Shown here: piece after piece, positions 26,522-36,985 of the stretch
Numbering within the stretch: position 1 is the stretch's first letter
How the letters are laid out: each line of letters starts with the position of its first letter
Source of the DNA: Marinobacterium sp.
Lineage (GTDB): Bacteria; Pseudomonadota; Gammaproteobacteria; Pseudomonadales; Balneatricaceae
Direction of reading: 5' to 3'
Length of the DNA: 50,532 bases
Assembly: GCA_018623095.1 (NCBI GenBank)
Contig: JAAZVX010000002.1
Location: forward strand, 1 to 50,532
Position numbers and translations under genes: made by a program
Notes under the pieces: model-generated
What the model was told of the DNA's origin: nothing
The model's database searches: none
The model's input: only the letters and a program-made list of their open reading frames with translations

Positions 26522-27793
26522 TCAATCGTCCGGTGATGCTTTATCGAGCTTCTGAGTCTCGTACATCAAGATCGGATCATTTTTATCATTGATCACACCT
26601 TGATCGATGACCACTTTAGACACACCTTCGAGTGACGGCAGTTCGTACATGACCTCTAGAAGTTTAGATTCTAGAATAGAACGTAAGCCACGCGCACCGG
26701 TCTTACGCTCTAGTGCGAGTTCAGCCACAGCAAACAGTGCATCTTCACGGAACTCTAGATCAGCACCTTCCATCTCAAACAGCGCTTGGTACTGCTTCGT
26801 TAGGCTATTTTTCGGCTCCGTTAGAATCTGGATCAACGCCTCCTGATCCAACTCGGATAGAGTCGCGATCATAGGCAGGCGACCAATGAACTCTGGAATC
26901 AAACCAAACTTCACTAAGTCTTCCGCTTCCACGTCATGGATGCGATCGACACCCTTCTCTTCATCTTTGCTGCGAACCGTTGCACTGAAGCCTATTGAGC
27001 TGCGCTCACTACGATCGGCAATGATCTTCTCCAGACCAGCAAAAGCACCACCCACGATGAACAGGATATTCGAAGTATCAACCTGCAAGAACTCCTGCTG
27101 AGGGTGCTTGCGACCACCCTGAGGCGGTACAGAGGCTACCGTACCTTCAATCAGTTTCAATAGTGCTTGTTGTACACCCTCACCCGATACATCACGAGTG
27201 ATCGATGGGTTGTCGGACTTACGCGAGATCTTATCGATCTCATCAATGTAGATAATGCCCTGTTGAGCTTTCTCTACATCGTAATCGCACTTCTGAAGTA
27301 GTTTTTGAACAATGTTCTCAACGTCTTCACCGACGTAACCCGCTTCCGTCAAGGTCGTTGCATCCGCCATCGTAAATGGCACATTCAACATGCGTGCTAA
27401 CGTCTGTGCTAACAGCGTTTTACCACTGCCGGTTGGACCAATAAGAAGAATGTTCGACTTGCTCAACTCAACATCACTGTTTTTGCCAGTGGCACGAAGT
27501 CGTTTGTAGTGGTTATAAACCGCTACGGCCAACACTTTCTTAGCGCGATCTTGGCCGATTACATACTCGTCAAGATTGTCTTTAATTTGGCTTGGCGTAG
27601 GGAGCGTTTCGTCATCCTGTGACTCTTCGATCTCTGCCATCTCCTCTGTGATGATGTCGTTACATAGATCGACACACTCATCACAGATGAAGACTGAAGG
27701 ACCAGCAATCAGCTTGCGTACTTCATCCTGGCTTTTGCCACAGAATGAACAAAATAGCTTGCTGTCGTTCTGATCGTTGTTCTCTTCAGACAT
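26522..27793 (-). CDS. clpX: ATP-dependent protease ATPase subunit ClpX
   Basis: AAA+ unfoldase that recognises tagged proteins and feeds them to ClpP; 423 residues. N-terminal C4 zinc domain with Cys15, Cys18, Cys37 and Cys40, Walker A GPTGSGKT near 120, pore loop GYVGED, Walker [11 protein letters not shown], ClpP-docking IGF loop (SSIGFSA), and sensor motifs in FIGRLP and GARGLRS. It is 18 bases downstream of clpP and is cotranscribed with it, as in most gammaproteobacteria. Confidence 0.97.
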   Translation of the reverse strand: MSEENNDQNDSKLFCSFCGKSQDEVRKLIAGPSVFICDECVDLCNDIITEEMAEIEESQDDETLPTPSQIKDNLDEYVIGQDRAKKVLAVAVYNHYKRLRATGKNSDVELSKSNILLIGPTGSGKTLLAQTLARMLNVPFTMADATTLTEAGYVGEDVENIVQKLLQKCDYDVEKAQQGIIYIDEIDKISRKSDNPSITRDVSGEGVQQALLKLIEGTVASVPPQGGRKHPQQEFLQVDTSNILFIVGGAFAGLEKIIADRSERSSIGFSATVRSKDEEKGVDRIHDVEAEDLVKFGLIPEFIGRLPMIATLSELDQEALIQILTEPKNSLTKQYQALFEMEGADLEFREDALFAVAELALERKTGARGLRSILESKLLEVMYELPSLEGVSKVVIDQGVINDKNDPILMYETQKLDKASPDD

Positions 27794-27811
27794 GTTATTT
27801 CCTTTGAATGA

Positions 27812-28477
27812 TTAGCCTTCTCGGCTGCTAAGCACTTTGTCTGCTAGACCAAATTCCACCGCCTGTTCAGCCGATAGGAAAGTGTCGTGTTTCATAACTT
27901 CGTACAGCTCGTCGTAGGATTTACCGGCCGTGTTACGTTCAGCATAGATCTCGGTCAAACGGTCATTGAGGCGCTTAGCCTCTTCCATGTGACGACGAGC
28001 ATCTTCGAACTCCAGCTCTTGCACATGGACAGAACCGCGTGTGCCTGGCGTACCAGAACTCACACGGTGGATCATGGTACGTGATTCAGGTAGCAAGAAA
28101 CGCTTACCCTTGGCACCAGCCATGGCAAGGAATGAACCCATACTAGCTGCTTGACCCAATACCATGGTGCTGACATCGGGTTTAATGAACTGCATGGTAT
28201 CGTAAATTGCCATACCCGCCGTCACCGATCCACCTGGTGAATTGATGTAGAGGTGGATATCTTTTTCTGGGTTCTCGGCTTCCAAAAAAAGCATCTGAGC
28301 AACGATCAGGTTTGCCATGTGATCTTCTACTGGACCCACCATGAAGATAACGCGCTCTTTTAATAGACGAGAGTAAATATCGTAAGCACGCTCACCACGA
28401 GAGCTCTGCTCGACAACCATTGGCACCAAGCCACTGTCTGTTACATCAAATGGGCGGCCTGTGTAGATATCTGACAT
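27812..28477 (-). CDS. clpP: ATP-dependent Clp protease proteolytic subunit, divergent
   Basis: Serine protease barrel subunit partnered by ClpX. Residues 20-135 follow E. coli ClpP closely ([35 protein letters not shown] with Ser112, MIH with His137). After His137 it departs: where most ClpP read QPLGG and a short handle, this reads [12 protein letters not shown], and the spacing to the probable catalytic Asp198 (KHDTFLSA) is 61 rather than 49 residues. About 12 residues are therefore added in the handle region. All three catalytic residues appear kept. The ATG at 28477 is preferred over the preceding TTG. Confidence 0.94.
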   Translation of the reverse strand: MSDIYTGRPFDVTDSGLVPMVVEQSSRGERAYDIYSRLLKERVIFMVGPVEDHMANLIVAQMLFLEAENPEKDIHLYINSPGGSVTAGMAIYDTMQFIKPDVSTMVLGQAASMGSFLAMAGAKGKRFLLPESRTMIHRVSSGTPGTRGSVHVQELEFEDARRHMEEAKRLNDRLTEIYAERNTAGKSYDELYEVMKHDTFLSAEQAVEFGLADKVLSSREG

Positions 28478-28510
28478 CAATAGTTTTCCTTATTCACGGC
28501 ACTAATAACC

Positions 28511-28548
28511 AAAAAACGACAGCCAGCTTTCGCTAACTGCCGTTTTTT
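28511..28548 (-). terminator. Terminator between tig and clpP
   Basis: On the minus strand AAAAAACGGCAG-TTAGC, tetraloop GAAA, GCTGG-CTGTCGTTTTTT: 17 pairs including wobbles, ending in a T-run. A second stem, GGATCTAAA/TTTAGATCC, lies just before it at 28553-28575. Confidence 0.85.
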
Positions 28549-28587
28549 ATAGGGATCTAAAGTGAGTTTAGATCCTTTACTCAACAA

Positions 28588-29895
28588 TTATTGCTGTTGA
28601 GCCGGCTTAAGAGCTTCTTCGTAGCTGACTTTAACTTCTTTCACCTTAGCAGATGCAAGAAGGTGGTCAACAACTTCGTCTTCAAGAGCTAGGCTACGGA
28701 TCTGATTTAGCATCTGCTCGTTGCCTTTGTAGTAGTTGATAACCTCTTCAGCGTCATCGTAGCTCTCAGCGATGTCAGCAAGAATAGCATCAACACGCTC
28801 ATCAGTCGCTTCAAGGTTACCCGCTTTGATCACCTCTTGGACAAGAAGGCCGATCTTAACGCGACGGATAGCCTGCTCTTCAAACAACTCTTTAGGTAGA
28901 GTGTTTGGATCGATCTGAGCTTCACCACCGAACTGCTGAACAGCCTGTTGACGAAGCACGTTTACTTCGTCATCAATCATTGCTGCTGGGGCTTCGATCT
29001 CGTTCTGAGCGATCAGTGCATCGAATACTGCAGTTTTCGTTTTAGTCTTAAGCGCATGGTTCATTTCACGAGCCATGTTCTTTTCAACTTCCGCTTTGAA
29101 TTCAGCTTCGTCTGCAGAAGAGACGCCGAACTTAGCGAAGAACTCTTCGTTTAGTTCTGGAAGCTCTGGTTTAGACACTTCGTTCAGCTTAATCTTGAAG
29201 GTTGCAGCTTTGCCCGCTAGCGCTTCAGACTGGTACTCTTCAGGGAAAGTGACTTCTACGTCAAACTCTTCACCCTTTTTCTTACCGATGATGCCATCTT
29301 CAAAGCCAGGGATCATGCTACCTGAACCGATGACTAGGTCTTGACCTTCCGCTTTACCGCCTTCGAATGCTTCGCCATCAACGAAACCTTCAAAGTCGAT
29401 GTTCACTTGGAAACCATCTTTGACCATGCCGCGAGTCGCTTTGAACGTACCCTGCTGTTTACGAAGCGTATCGATCATATTTTTAACATCAGCGGCTTTG
29501 ATTGAAGCGGTCGCTTTCTCAACCTCAACGCCTGCTAGATCTTTAAGTTCGATCTCTGGGTAAACGTCAAAGGTCGCAACGTATGCGAAGTCTTCACCTT
29601 CCTTGTCGGTTTTGAACTCGATAGAAGGAGCGCCTGCTGGCATTAGTGATTCCTGCTGAACAGCTTCGTAGAAAGTCTCTTGTACGACGCGGTTTAGTAC
29701 TTCGTAACGAATCGCGTCACCGTACATACGCTTGATAACTTTTGCAGGTACTTTGCCTGGACGGAAGCCGTCCATACGGCGAGTGCGAGCCTGCTGTACA
29801 ACCTGCTTCTCAACGTCAGTATCGATACGTTCGGCCGGAACAGTCACGGTTAGTTGGCGCTGAAGGCCTGAAGTAGTCTCTACAGAAACTTGCAT
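28588..29895 (-). CDS. tig: Trigger factor, ribosome-associated chaperone
   Basis: Folds nascent chains at the ribosome exit; has peptidyl-prolyl isomerase activity. 435 residues. N-terminal ribosome-binding domain with the GFRPGKVPAKVIKRMYG signature near 44-60, FKBP-type domain (about 150-245, with VKDGFQVNIDFEGFVDGEAFEGG and DLVIGSGSMIPGFEDGI), and a helical C-terminal domain. The frame runs on to 29955, but the family begins MQVSVETTSGLQRQL, and GAGGAATTCC precedes that ATG at 29895. It heads the tig-clpP-clpX locus. Confidence 0.97.
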   Translation of the reverse strand: MQVSVETTSGLQRQLTVTVPAERIDTDVEKQVVQQARTRRMDGFRPGKVPAKVIKRMYGDAIRYEVLNRVVQETFYEAVQQESLMPAGAPSIEFKTDKEGEDFAYVATFDVYPEIELKDLAGVEVEKATASIKAADVKNMIDTLRKQQGTFKATRGMVKDGFQVNIDFEGFVDGEAFEGGKAEGQDLVIGSGSMIPGFEDGIIGKKKGEEFDVEVTFPEEYQSEALAGKAATFKIKLNEVSKPELPELNEEFFAKFGVSSADEAEFKAEVEKNMAREMNHALKTKTKTAVFDALIAQNEIEAPAAMIDDEVNVLRQQAVQQFGGEAQIDPNTLPKELFEEQAIRRVKIGLLVQEVIKAGNLEATDERVDAILADIAESYDDAEEVINYYKGNEQMLNQIRSLALEDEVVDHLLASAKVKEVKVSYEEALKPAQQQ

Positions 29896-30110
29896 GGAAT
29901 TCCTCATTAATTCTTTTGAGAGTGTCAAACTCGTAAACCGCCAAAAAGGACGCAATCCGAGTCGTTAAAAACAAGCGCGAAATTTTCCGGCAACTGAGCG
30001 CATTAGTCAAGTAAACAAGCGAATTGAACTGAAAAATTTGCAACCCCAAGGGTGGGTAATACAGATAAACAAAAGGAAGAGAAATTAGATAAATTAAGAG
30101 GACATTCAGA

Positions 30111-30195
<85 letters not shown>

Positions 30196-30249
30196 ATCTG
30201 AAGTGTTGCGATTCGGCTGAGCCGAACAGTGTTGCTCTATATAAAAGTA

Positions 30250-30334
<85 letters not shown>

Positions 30335-30359
30335 ATACTTTTATGATGTACCCAAAAAT

Positions 30360-30436
30360 TGGGGTGGATGATGGGGCTCGAACCCACGACCACCGGAATC
30401 ACAATCCGGGGCTCTACCAACTGAGCTACACCCACC
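30360..30436 (-). tRNA. tRNA-His(GTG)
   Basis: 77 bases with the extra 5' G expected of tRNA-His, anticodon loop TTGTGAT in stem CCGGA/TCCGG, T arm GTGGGTTCGAGCCCCAT and encoded CCA. Confidence 0.97.
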
Positions 30437-30462
30437 ACTGTGGTACATCTGGACAGGTTGCT

Positions 30463-30539
30463 TGGCGCGCCCAGCAGGGCTCGAACCTGCAACCTACGGC
30501 TTAGAAGGCCGTTGCTCTATCCAATTGAGCTATGGGCGC
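30463..30539 (-). tRNA. tRNA-Arg(TCT)
   Basis: 77 bases, acceptor GCGCCCA/TGGGCGC, anticodon loop CTTCTAA in stem ACGGC/GCCGT giving TCT, encoded CCA. First gene of the Arg-His-Leu-Leu transcript. Confidence 0.97.
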
Positions 30540-30601
30540 CTAACGTGCTGCCCGACCTCACAAGTGACTGGATGGAAGTCGTCATCTGCGAGGAGGTGCG
30601 T

Positions 30602-30630
30602 ATCCTACGACCTGACCTGCAGGGGGTCAA
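30602..30630 (-). promoter_or_regulatory. Sigma70 promoter of the tRNA-Arg-His-Leu-Leu operon
   Basis: TTGACC, 17-base spacer, TAGGAT on the minus strand, about 62 bases ahead of tRNA-Arg. No other promoter of this quality is seen between the tRNAs, so all four are probably cotranscribed. Confidence 0.7.
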
Positions 30631-30735
30631 TACCCTGTTTTAATTTTTTAAACATTTTTTTTGGTTTTGATTAATAGTTGATCAGAAACCACTGTTTTCA
30701 GTTGTTTAATCAAAGTTTTTGGGCGTAAGTATCTA

Positions 30736-32121
30736 CTACCCTTCCCGATACCAAGTCGTCCCATCAGGCCCATCTTTCAGAATGACACCCGCTTGTGCCA
30801 GCTGATCGCGGATCTCATCAGAGCGTGCAAAATCCTTGTTCGCTCGCGCCTCTTTCCGCTCTACAATCAACGCTTCAACTTGATCGCCACTGATCTCGCC
30901 CGCGCTACCTTGCTGAAGAAACTCTTTAGGGCTTTGCTGTAACAGACCCACCACACCGGCAAGTACTTTTATTTGACCGGCTAACTGTGAGGCCGCTGCA
31001 TCATCTTTACCTTTAAGACGATTGAGCTCACTGGCCATCTCAAACAGCACGGCAAATGCCATTGGGGTGTTAAAATCGTCATCCATCGCAGCAAAGAATC
31101 GATCGGTGTAGTCGTTTGATGCGATCTCTACCTCTGCTATGTCAACACCATCGAGCGCTTGATAAAAACGATCCAGTGCCGAACGAGCCTCTTTCAGACT
31201 GTCTAGCGAGTAATCAATCGAAGATCGGTAGTGCACACTCGAAAGGAAGTAGCGAACCACCTCGGGGTTGTGCTCTTTAAGAACTTCACGAATCGTAAAG
31301 AAGTTACCCAACGACTTGGACATCTTCTCTTTATTGACTCGCACAGGGCCGGCATGCATCCAATAGTTTACATAGGTTTTGCCATTTGCCGCTTCAGACT
31401 GAGCAATCTCGTTCTCATGATGCGGGAAGGGTAGATCCGGACCACCACCATGAATATCAAAGGTCTCACCCAGACAGCATTTAGACATAGCAGAACACTC
31501 AATGTGCCACCCAGGACGACCAGCACCCCAGGGCGATTCCCAGCTGGTTTCACCCTCTTTAGCGGCTTTCCAAAGCACAAAATCGAGAGGACTCTCTTTG
31601 GCCTCTTCCACCTCAACTCGAGCACCAGAGCGAAGCTCATCAACAACTTTATTCGTCAAGCGACCATAGCTTTCAAACTTCTCGACGCGGTAATAGACAT
31701 CGCCATTACTTGCAGCGTAGGCAAATCCCTTGTCGATTAGCGCTTGAACCATGTCGATGATGTCTTGAATATGATGAGTAGCACGGGGTTCTTGATCTGG
31801 GCGCAGTACACTCAATGACGCCTCATCTTCATGCATCGCTTCGATCATTCGTTGAGTCAGTTGATCCGGTGTTTCACCATTCTCGGCCGCACGCTTTAAG
31901 ATCTTGTCATCGACATCGGTGATGTTTCGCACATACTCAACATCCCAACCCCGTGCGCGCAAATAGCGAGTAATGACATCAAAAGAGACCATGACGCGTG
32001 CATGACCAATGTGACACAAGTCGTAGACAGTGACTCCGCAGACATACATGCGAATCTTGCCCGCCTCGATTGGAGTAAATGGCTGTTTTGATTTTGAAAG
32101 CGTGTTGTATAGTTGAAACAT
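30736..32121 (-). CDS. cysS: Cysteinyl-tRNA synthetase
   Basis: Class Ia synthetase charging tRNA-Cys, 461 residues as in E. coli. Zinc-site and HIGH region [16 protein letters not shown] near 28-43, WHIECSAM, the second zinc part [20 protein letters not shown] and KMSKS in [22 protein letters not shown] precedes the ATG. Last protein gene of the glnS-lipoprotein-cysS set, 12 bases behind the lipoprotein; the tRNA operon follows. Confidence 0.97.
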   Translation of the reverse strand: MFQLYNTLSKSKQPFTPIEAGKIRMYVCGVTVYDLCHIGHARVMVSFDVITRYLRARGWDVEYVRNITDVDDKILKRAAENGETPDQLTQRMIEAMHEDEASLSVLRPDQEPRATHHIQDIIDMVQALIDKGFAYAASNGDVYYRVEKFESYGRLTNKVVDELRSGARVEVEEAKESPLDFVLWKAAKEGETSWESPWGAGRPGWHIECSAMSKCCLGETFDIHGGGPDLPFPHHENEIAQSEAANGKTYVNYWMHAGPVRVNKEKMSKSLGNFFTIREVLKEHNPEVVRYFLSSVHYRSSIDYSLDSLKEARSALDRFYQALDGVDIAEVEIASNDYTDRFFAAMDDDFNTPMAFAVLFEMASELNRLKGKDDAAASQLAGQIKVLAGVVGLLQQSPKEFLQQGSAGEISGDQVEALIVERKEARANKDFARSDEIRDQLAQAGVILKDGPDGTTWYREG

Positions 32122-32133
32122 TCTCTATCCGTA

Positions 32134-33027
32134 TTAATGCATTTGGGTTGGCAGCTTAACCTCTGCCAACAGCGCGCCGCCCAAAGGGCTGCTTTCGCGT
32201 AAAATCAATAAACGCCCCTGATACCAGTGGATCGCTTCCCACTGCCCCATTTTGGCCAGTGAATAGCGAACAGCCTTATCAAACTCTGCCCTGCCATGAC
32301 TCAATGGAATGATCCAGATGAAAGGCTGGGTGACGGCAAAGCCACTGCCATAACCTACTAGGGCTAGGCGACCACTCTCTGGATCATAATCTGCACCGGT
32401 AATTAAACCAGCCACATCAAATGTGTCTTGCGCCTTTACAGACTGCTGATCTTGAGCCGGGTCTACGATATAGAGTCGGCTCTTTTGATCTCGCCAGTTC
32501 TTGGTAAAGAGCCAATAGTGACCCTCAACCTCCGTCGCAGCTTCACAATCACGGTTGTGATTCTGACGTTCCACTGCTGGCTTAACATCGGCCAACTTTA
32601 CATTGATCGTAGAAGCATCCACCAAACTCTGGCTAGACGCTAACCGTTCCCACTCTATTGAGTGGAACTGAAACCAGACGCGATCCCCTCGATTATTACC
32701 GCAATCGGCAATGACCAGCGACTCATCCGTCGCTAGCAATGATTCCCAATCTAGGTTCGCCGCATTTCTAACTCTGATCTGCGTCATCGTTGAGTCAGCC
32801 CCATCGGCCATATCGAGACTAAAGAGTATTGGGTCATTACCCCCATCATTAATAGACCATAGCGTCTGATGACGGAGTGCTAAACCAGACCCCTCTGGCA
32901 ATAGATCGCTAAACGAGCGAATCGTGGTCGGCATTAATCTCTGGTTAGACCACTGCGATCGCTCAACCACTGATGTGGCACATCCGATCAAAATGAGCAG
33001 CGACAGAGCCAAAGATAGCCAGCGCAT
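32134..33027 (-). CDS. Putative lipoprotein, unknown function
   Basis: 297 residues beginning with a lipoprotein signal peptide ending LLILIGC (lipobox, Cys16), so probably membrane-anchored on the periplasmic side. The rest has short repeated strand-turn units such as LWSINDGGNDPILFSLD, VIADCGNNRGDRVWF, YWLFTKNWRDQKSRLYIVD and GADYDPESGRLALVGY, which suggest a beta-propeller. I do not recognise a specific family. Its ATG follows the glnS stop without a gap and cysS follows by 12 bases, so it is sandwiched between two synthetase genes in one operon. Confidence 0.75.
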   Translation of the reverse strand: MRWLSLALSLLILIGCATSVVERSQWSNQRLMPTTIRSFSDLLPEGSGLALRHQTLWSINDGGNDPILFSLDMADGADSTMTQIRVRNAANLDWESLLATDESLVIADCGNNRGDRVWFQFHSIEWERLASSQSLVDASTINVKLADVKPAVERQNHNRDCEAATEVEGHYWLFTKNWRDQKSRLYIVDPAQDQQSVKAQDTFDVAGLITGADYDPESGRLALVGYGSGFAVTQPFIWIIPLSHGRAEFDKAVRYSLAKMGQWEAIHWYQGRLLILRESSPLGGALLAEVKLPTQMH

Positions 33028-34704
33028 CTATTTAGCCATTTTCGCCCAAGAGTCACGAAGACCCACTGTGCGGTTAAAGACCAAACGATCCACATTGCTG
33101 TCAGGATCAACGGCAAAAAAGCCCTGACGTTCAAACTGATAACGACTCTCGACGGCAGCATTAGCCATGCCGACTTCGACACGAGCGTTAGAAAACACTG
33201 TTAGTGACTCAGGGTTGATAAACTCCAAGAAATCACGCTCTGCATCCCCCTCCGGGTTCGCTTCTGTAAATAGACGATCGTATAGACGAACCTCACAAGG
33301 AATGGAGTTGTCTGCGCTAACCCAATGAATAACACCCTTAGGTTTGTAATCTGTTGGGTTTTCGCCCTTAGTAGCAGGATCATAGGTAACCAATAACTCA
33401 GTCACTTCGCCCTGCTCATTAGTAATGACCTCTTCACAGGTCACACAGAAGGCACCGCGCAGACGCACTGCAAATCCAGGTGCTAGACGCTTCCACTTCT
33501 TAGGTGCTTCCATCGCAAAGTCTTCGCGCTCAATAAGAAGGTTCTTGGTAAAAGGAATACGGCGCACACCCATCGACTCATCTTTAGGGTGAACAGGAAC
33601 CTCAAACCACTCCTCTTTACCCTCATCGTAGTTGGTAATCGTCAATTTGATGGGATCCGTCACACACATAGCACGAGGTGACTTAGCATCCAGATCTTCG
33701 CGGATCGCCGCTTCAAGCATACCCATATCTACCGTCGAGTTAGAGCGCGTCACACCGATCATGTCACAGAAGTTACGGATCGAAGCGGGCGTGTAACCAC
33801 GACGGCGTAGACCAGAGATGGTTGGCATACGCGGATCATCCCAACCAGAAACGTGCTGCTCATCAACAAGCTGTTTCAGTTTGCGCTTGGACGTAATGGT
33901 GTAGTTCAGATTGAGACGAGCGAATTCATACTGACGAGGTGTTGCCGGCACCGGCAAATTTGCAATAAACCAATCGTACAGTGGCCGATGATCTTCAAAT
34001 TCCAGCGTACAGATAGAGTGGGTAATCTCTTCAATCGCATCCGATTGACCATGTGCAAAGTCGTAGCTCGGATAGATACACCACTTATCACCGGTCTGAT
34101 GGTGATGCGCTTTTCGAATACGGTAGATCACAGGATCGCGCAGATTGATGTTCGGTGCAGCCATATCGATTTTGGCACGAAGAGCCGCTTCCCCCTCTTC
34201 GAAGCCACCATCACGCATCTTTTCAAACAGCGCGAGATTCTCTTCAGGTGTGCGATCACGGTAGGGGCTGTTTTTGCCAGGCTCCGTCAAATTGCCGCGA
34301 TACTGACGCATCTGCTCGCCGTTCAATTCACAGACAAAGGCTTTACCCTCTTGAATCAGGTGAACAGCCCAGGCATAAAGTTGATCGAAGTAGTTTGACG
34401 TGTAGCAAATATCGCCATTCCATCTGTAACCCAGCCACTCGACATCGCGTGTGATGGCATCGATATACTCTTGCGACTCTTTCTCTGGGTTAGTGTCATC
34501 AAAACGAAGATTACAGACCCCCTGATACTTCTCGGCCGTACCAAAATTCAAGCAGATCGATTTGGCATGACCAATGTGAAGATAACCATTTGGCTCAGGT
34601 GGAAAACGAGTAACAACCTTACCCTGATGTGTCCCCTGCTCTAGATCCTTTTCAACGATCTGGTGAATGAAATTGGTAACGGTAACCGCTTCGTTTTTAC
34701 TCAT
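33028..34704 (-). CDS. glnS: Glutaminyl-tRNA synthetase
   Basis: Class Ib synthetase charging tRNA-Gln, 558 residues (E. coli 554). HIGH motif [16 protein letters not shown] near 36-51, [15 protein letters not shown]-like loop [11 protein letters not shown], and the two C-terminal anticodon-binding beta-barrels (about 345-545). Its presence means glutamine is charged directly rather than through amidation of Glu-tRNA. The ribosome site is weak. First gene of an operon with the lipoprotein and cysS; divergent from ppiB across 130 bases. Confidence 0.97.
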   Translation of the reverse strand: MSKNEAVTVTNFIHQIVEKDLEQGTHQGKVVTRFPPEPNGYLHIGHAKSICLNFGTAEKYQGVCNLRFDDTNPEKESQEYIDAITRDVEWLGYRWNGDICYTSNYFDQLYAWAVHLIQEGKAFVCELNGEQMRQYRGNLTEPGKNSPYRDRTPEENLALFEKMRDGGFEEGEAALRAKIDMAAPNINLRDPVIYRIRKAHHHQTGDKWCIYPSYDFAHGQSDAIEEITHSICTLEFEDHRPLYDWFIANLPVPATPRQYEFARLNLNYTITSKRKLKQLVDEQHVSGWDDPRMPTISGLRRRGYTPASIRNFCDMIGVTRSNSTVDMGMLEAAIREDLDAKSPRAMCVTDPIKLTITNYDEGKEEWFEVPVHPKDESMGVRRIPFTKNLLIEREDFAMEAPKKWKRLAPGFAVRLRGAFCVTCEEVITNEQGEVTELLVTYDPATKGENPTDYKPKGVIHWVSADNSIPCEVRLYDRLFTEANPEGDAERDFLEFINPESLTVFSNARVEVGMANAAVESRYQFERQGFFAVDPDSNVDRLVFNRTVGLRDSWAKMAK

Positions 34705-34834
34705 AATTCAACTTTAAAGTGACTGCGAAATAATAAGCGCGAAATTATATGCCATCCGAACCCGTCAATACAGGGCGAAACCTCTATTTGATCTGATATA
34801 CTTCGCACAAACTTCAACTCAAAGGGAAAAACTG

Positions 34835-35329
34835 ATGATCGTTCTAACGACCAACTTCGGTGAAATCAAAATCGAACTTGATTTCGACAAGGCACCAAAA
34901 ACTGCAGCAAACTTCGAACAGTACGTTAAAGAGGGTTTTTACGACGGCGTTATCTTCCACCGTGTCATCAGCAACTTCATGGTTCAGGGCGGCGGCTTTG
35001 AGCCTGGCATGCACCAGAAAAAAACACGTGAGCCGATTGAGAACGAAGCCGATAACGGCCTAAGCAATGAGATGTACACCGTTGCAATGGCACGTACGAT
35101 GGATCCACACTCAGCGTCAGCTCAGTTCTTCATCAACGTGGCTGATAACGCATTCCTTGATCACACTGGTAAGAACACTCAGGGTTGGGGCTACGCGGTA
35201 TTCGGTAAAGTCGTTGAAGGCCAGGATGTAGTCGACAAGATCAAACTGGTACCGACCACAATGAAAGTGGGCCACCAGGACGTCCCTGTTGATGACGTCA
35301 TCATCGAAAAGGCTGAAGTTCAGGGTTAA
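34835..35329 (+). CDS. ppiB: Peptidyl-prolyl cis-trans isomerase B (cyclophilin)
   Basis: Cytoplasmic cyclophilin of 164 residues without signal peptide. Active-site strand [15 protein letters not shown] near 43-57 with Arg, Phe and Met-Gln of the catalytic pocket, [17 protein letters not shown], and [27 protein letters not shown] precedes the ATG. The next gene, lpxH, starts two bases after its stop; the ppiB-lpxH pairing is conserved in many gammaproteobacteria. Confidence 0.96.
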   Translation: MIVLTTNFGEIKIELDFDKAPKTAANFEQYVKEGFYDGVIFHRVISNFMVQGGGFEPGMHQKKTREPIENEADNGLSNEMYTVAMARTMDPHSASAQFFINVADNAFLDHTGKNTQGWGYAVFGKVVEGQDVVDKIKLVPTTMKVGHQDVPVDDVIIEKAEVQG

Positions 35330-35331
35330 TA

Positions 35332-36072
35332 TTGAAACGTCTATTTATTTCAGACCTTCACCTGCAAGCGGAGCGGCCGGATATTACCCGGGCGCTTCGT
35401 TACTTCCTCTCCCACATCGCACCCTCTAGCGATGAACTCTATCTGCTGGGTGATATTTTTGAAGCGTGGATTGGTGACGATTTTGCCGACCCCGTGCTGA
35501 AAGAGATTCAGCCCTACTTTGAAGCCTTAAGTCGCTCAGGCACAAAAATCTACCTGATGCACGGTAACCGTGATTTCCTGCTGGGTAAGAAAAGTGCAAA
35601 AAAACTATCAGCTGAGCTGATACCAGAACAGATCAAAATTGAGCTGCCCAAACGCGGAATGGCACTCTTGATGCACGGCGATGAACTCTGCATTGATGAC
35701 GCGCCCTACCAAGCCTTTCGAGGTCAGGTCAGAGACCCAGCCTGGCAGCAACTGTTTCTTGAAAAAACAGTAGAGGAACGCCTGGCCATTGCACGCAAGA
35801 TTCGCGATGAAAGCCAACAACAAAACAGCAACAAAGAAGATTACATAATGGATGTAAATAGCTGTTTTTGTGAAGAAATACTCTTAAATAAAGAGTGTGA
35901 AACTCTGATCCATGGTCACACCCATAGACCGAGTATTCATACCAGTGTCAATGGTAACGATTCGCTCACCAGAGTTGTGTTGGGTGATTGGAGCTCAAGT
36001 GGTTACTATCTATTTAGCAACAAAAAAGAGTTCACACTTTCTAAGTTTGAACCACCAGAGGATTACATTTAA
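35332..36072 (+). CDS. lpxH: UDP-2,3-diacylglucosamine diphosphatase
   Basis: Lipid A pathway enzyme that splits UDP-2,3-diacylglucosamine to lipid X and UMP at the inner membrane; 246 residues. Calcineurin-like metal motifs in order: FISDLHLQ, LGDIFEAWIGDD, MHGNRDFL, LMHGDELC and IHGHTHRP. The start is a TTG right behind the ppiB stop, giving MKRLFISDLHL as in the family; no ATG fits. The 3' end overlaps the convergent miaE by 3 bases. Confidence 0.95.
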   Translation: MKRLFISDLHLQAERPDITRALRYFLSHIAPSSDELYLLGDIFEAWIGDDFADPVLKEIQPYFEALSRSGTKIYLMHGNRDFLLGKKSAKKLSAELIPEQIKIELPKRGMALLMHGDELCIDDAPYQAFRGQVRDPAWQQLFLEKTVEERLAIARKIRDESQQQNSNKEDYIMDVNSCFCEEILLNKECETLIHGHTHRPSIHTSVNGNDSLTRVVLGDWSSSGYYLFSNKKEFTLSKFEPPEDYI

Positions 36073-36695
36073 TTCAGCGCGGGCTTGCCAGAGTGAAAGC
36101 GAAACAGATCATCCTCTGACTCGACAAGCTCTTGCTCTCTCTGGCGGAAAAGTTCAATCCGATCAGCAATCGGTTCACCGGCATAATCTTCTGCTAACTT
36201 CAGATAGTCTTGGTAGTGACGACCCTCAGAGCGCAGTAGCGATCGGTAAAATTTAGCCAGCTCTTCATCAAGATAAGGCGCCAATGCGGCGAATCGCTCA
36301 CAAGAGCGCGCCTCTATAAAGGCACCAACGATCAGCGTATCGATTAGACGGCCTGGCTCTTCACGTCTAACCAACTCATGCAAGCCACTTGCGTAGCGCG
36401 ACGCAGATAAGTTGCCATATTTAAAGCCACGTTTATCCATTAAACCCAATACCTGCTCGAAATGGATCAACTCTTCACGTGCGAGACGTGACATCTTATT
36501 CAACAACTCGGGACGGTCCACGTAACGAAACATCAGCGTCATTGCCGTAGAGGCCGCTTTCTTTTCACAGTGGGCGTGGTCAGTTAGAAGCAGAGATTGA
36601 TGCTTTGGATCCTTAGCCACCTGGATCCACTGGTCCGGTGTTTGACACCCTAAAAAACTCTGAATCTCAGTTAACGCGTCCACGGCGATCTCCAT
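36069..36695 (-). CDS. miaE: tRNA-(ms2io6A) hydroxylase
   Basis: Diiron enzyme that hydroxylates the isopentenyl group of ms2i6A37 in tRNAs reading UNN codons; 208 residues. Ferritin-like metal ligands are visible in LLTDHAHCEKKAAS, REELIHFEQV, GAFIEARSCERF and SEGRHYQDY (Glu and ExxH pairs). It follows the MiaE family over the whole length. Convergent with lpxH, overlapping by a few bases. Confidence 0.94.
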   Translation of the reverse strand: MEIAVDALTEIQSFLGCQTPDQWIQVAKDPKHQSLLLTDHAHCEKKAASTAMTLMFRYVDRPELLNKMSRLAREELIHFEQVLGLMDKRGFKYGNLSASRYASGLHELVRREEPGRLIDTLIVGAFIEARSCERFAALAPYLDEELAKFYRSLLRSEGRHYQDYLKLAEDYAGEPIADRIELFRQREQELVESEDDLFRFHSGKPALN

Positions 36696-36985
36696 AAACA
36701 GTATTGTAGGGCGTGAATTATAACGACCAGTCCAGCTGATCGGTACCCTTTAAGACATGTTGCGCTGCAGCGATATACTTTTTCTTTGTAAAACAATAAG
36801 AAAAGGATCTATAAACAGCTCATAACAAGCCCAAAGTATAAAGGCCTTTTGGCCTTTGGGTGATTAACAGAGAATGGCGACTACTGTAGAATAACGGCGT
36901 TTTTTTAATAACCATTGATATCGGGAAGATATCCTCCTCTCGCCTCACAAGGGCGCTAGGTGTAGCCATTAATGAGGGCCATATC
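36696..36985. other. Intergenic region between miaE and acnB
   Basis: Contains a hairpin AAAGGCC/GGCCTTT (36840-36857) within a larger possible CCCAAAG/CTTTGGG pairing, then the acnB promoter and an approximately 85-base leader with two hairpins: GATATC/GATATC (36917-36933) and CGCC/GGCG (36941-36955). GAGGG lies seven bases before the GTG start. Confidence 0.55.
36864..36892 (+). promoter_or_regulatory. Sigma70 promoter of acnB
   Basis: TTAACA, 17-base spacer, TAGAAT; both hexamers match five of six consensus positions. A weaker TTGTAA/18/TATAAA lies further up at 36786-36815. Confidence 0.65.

Noticed and set aside
30665-30714. TTTGATTAA/TTAATCAAA inverted repeat as cysS terminator
   Set aside because: AT-only stem with a 31-base loop and no T-run on the minus strand.
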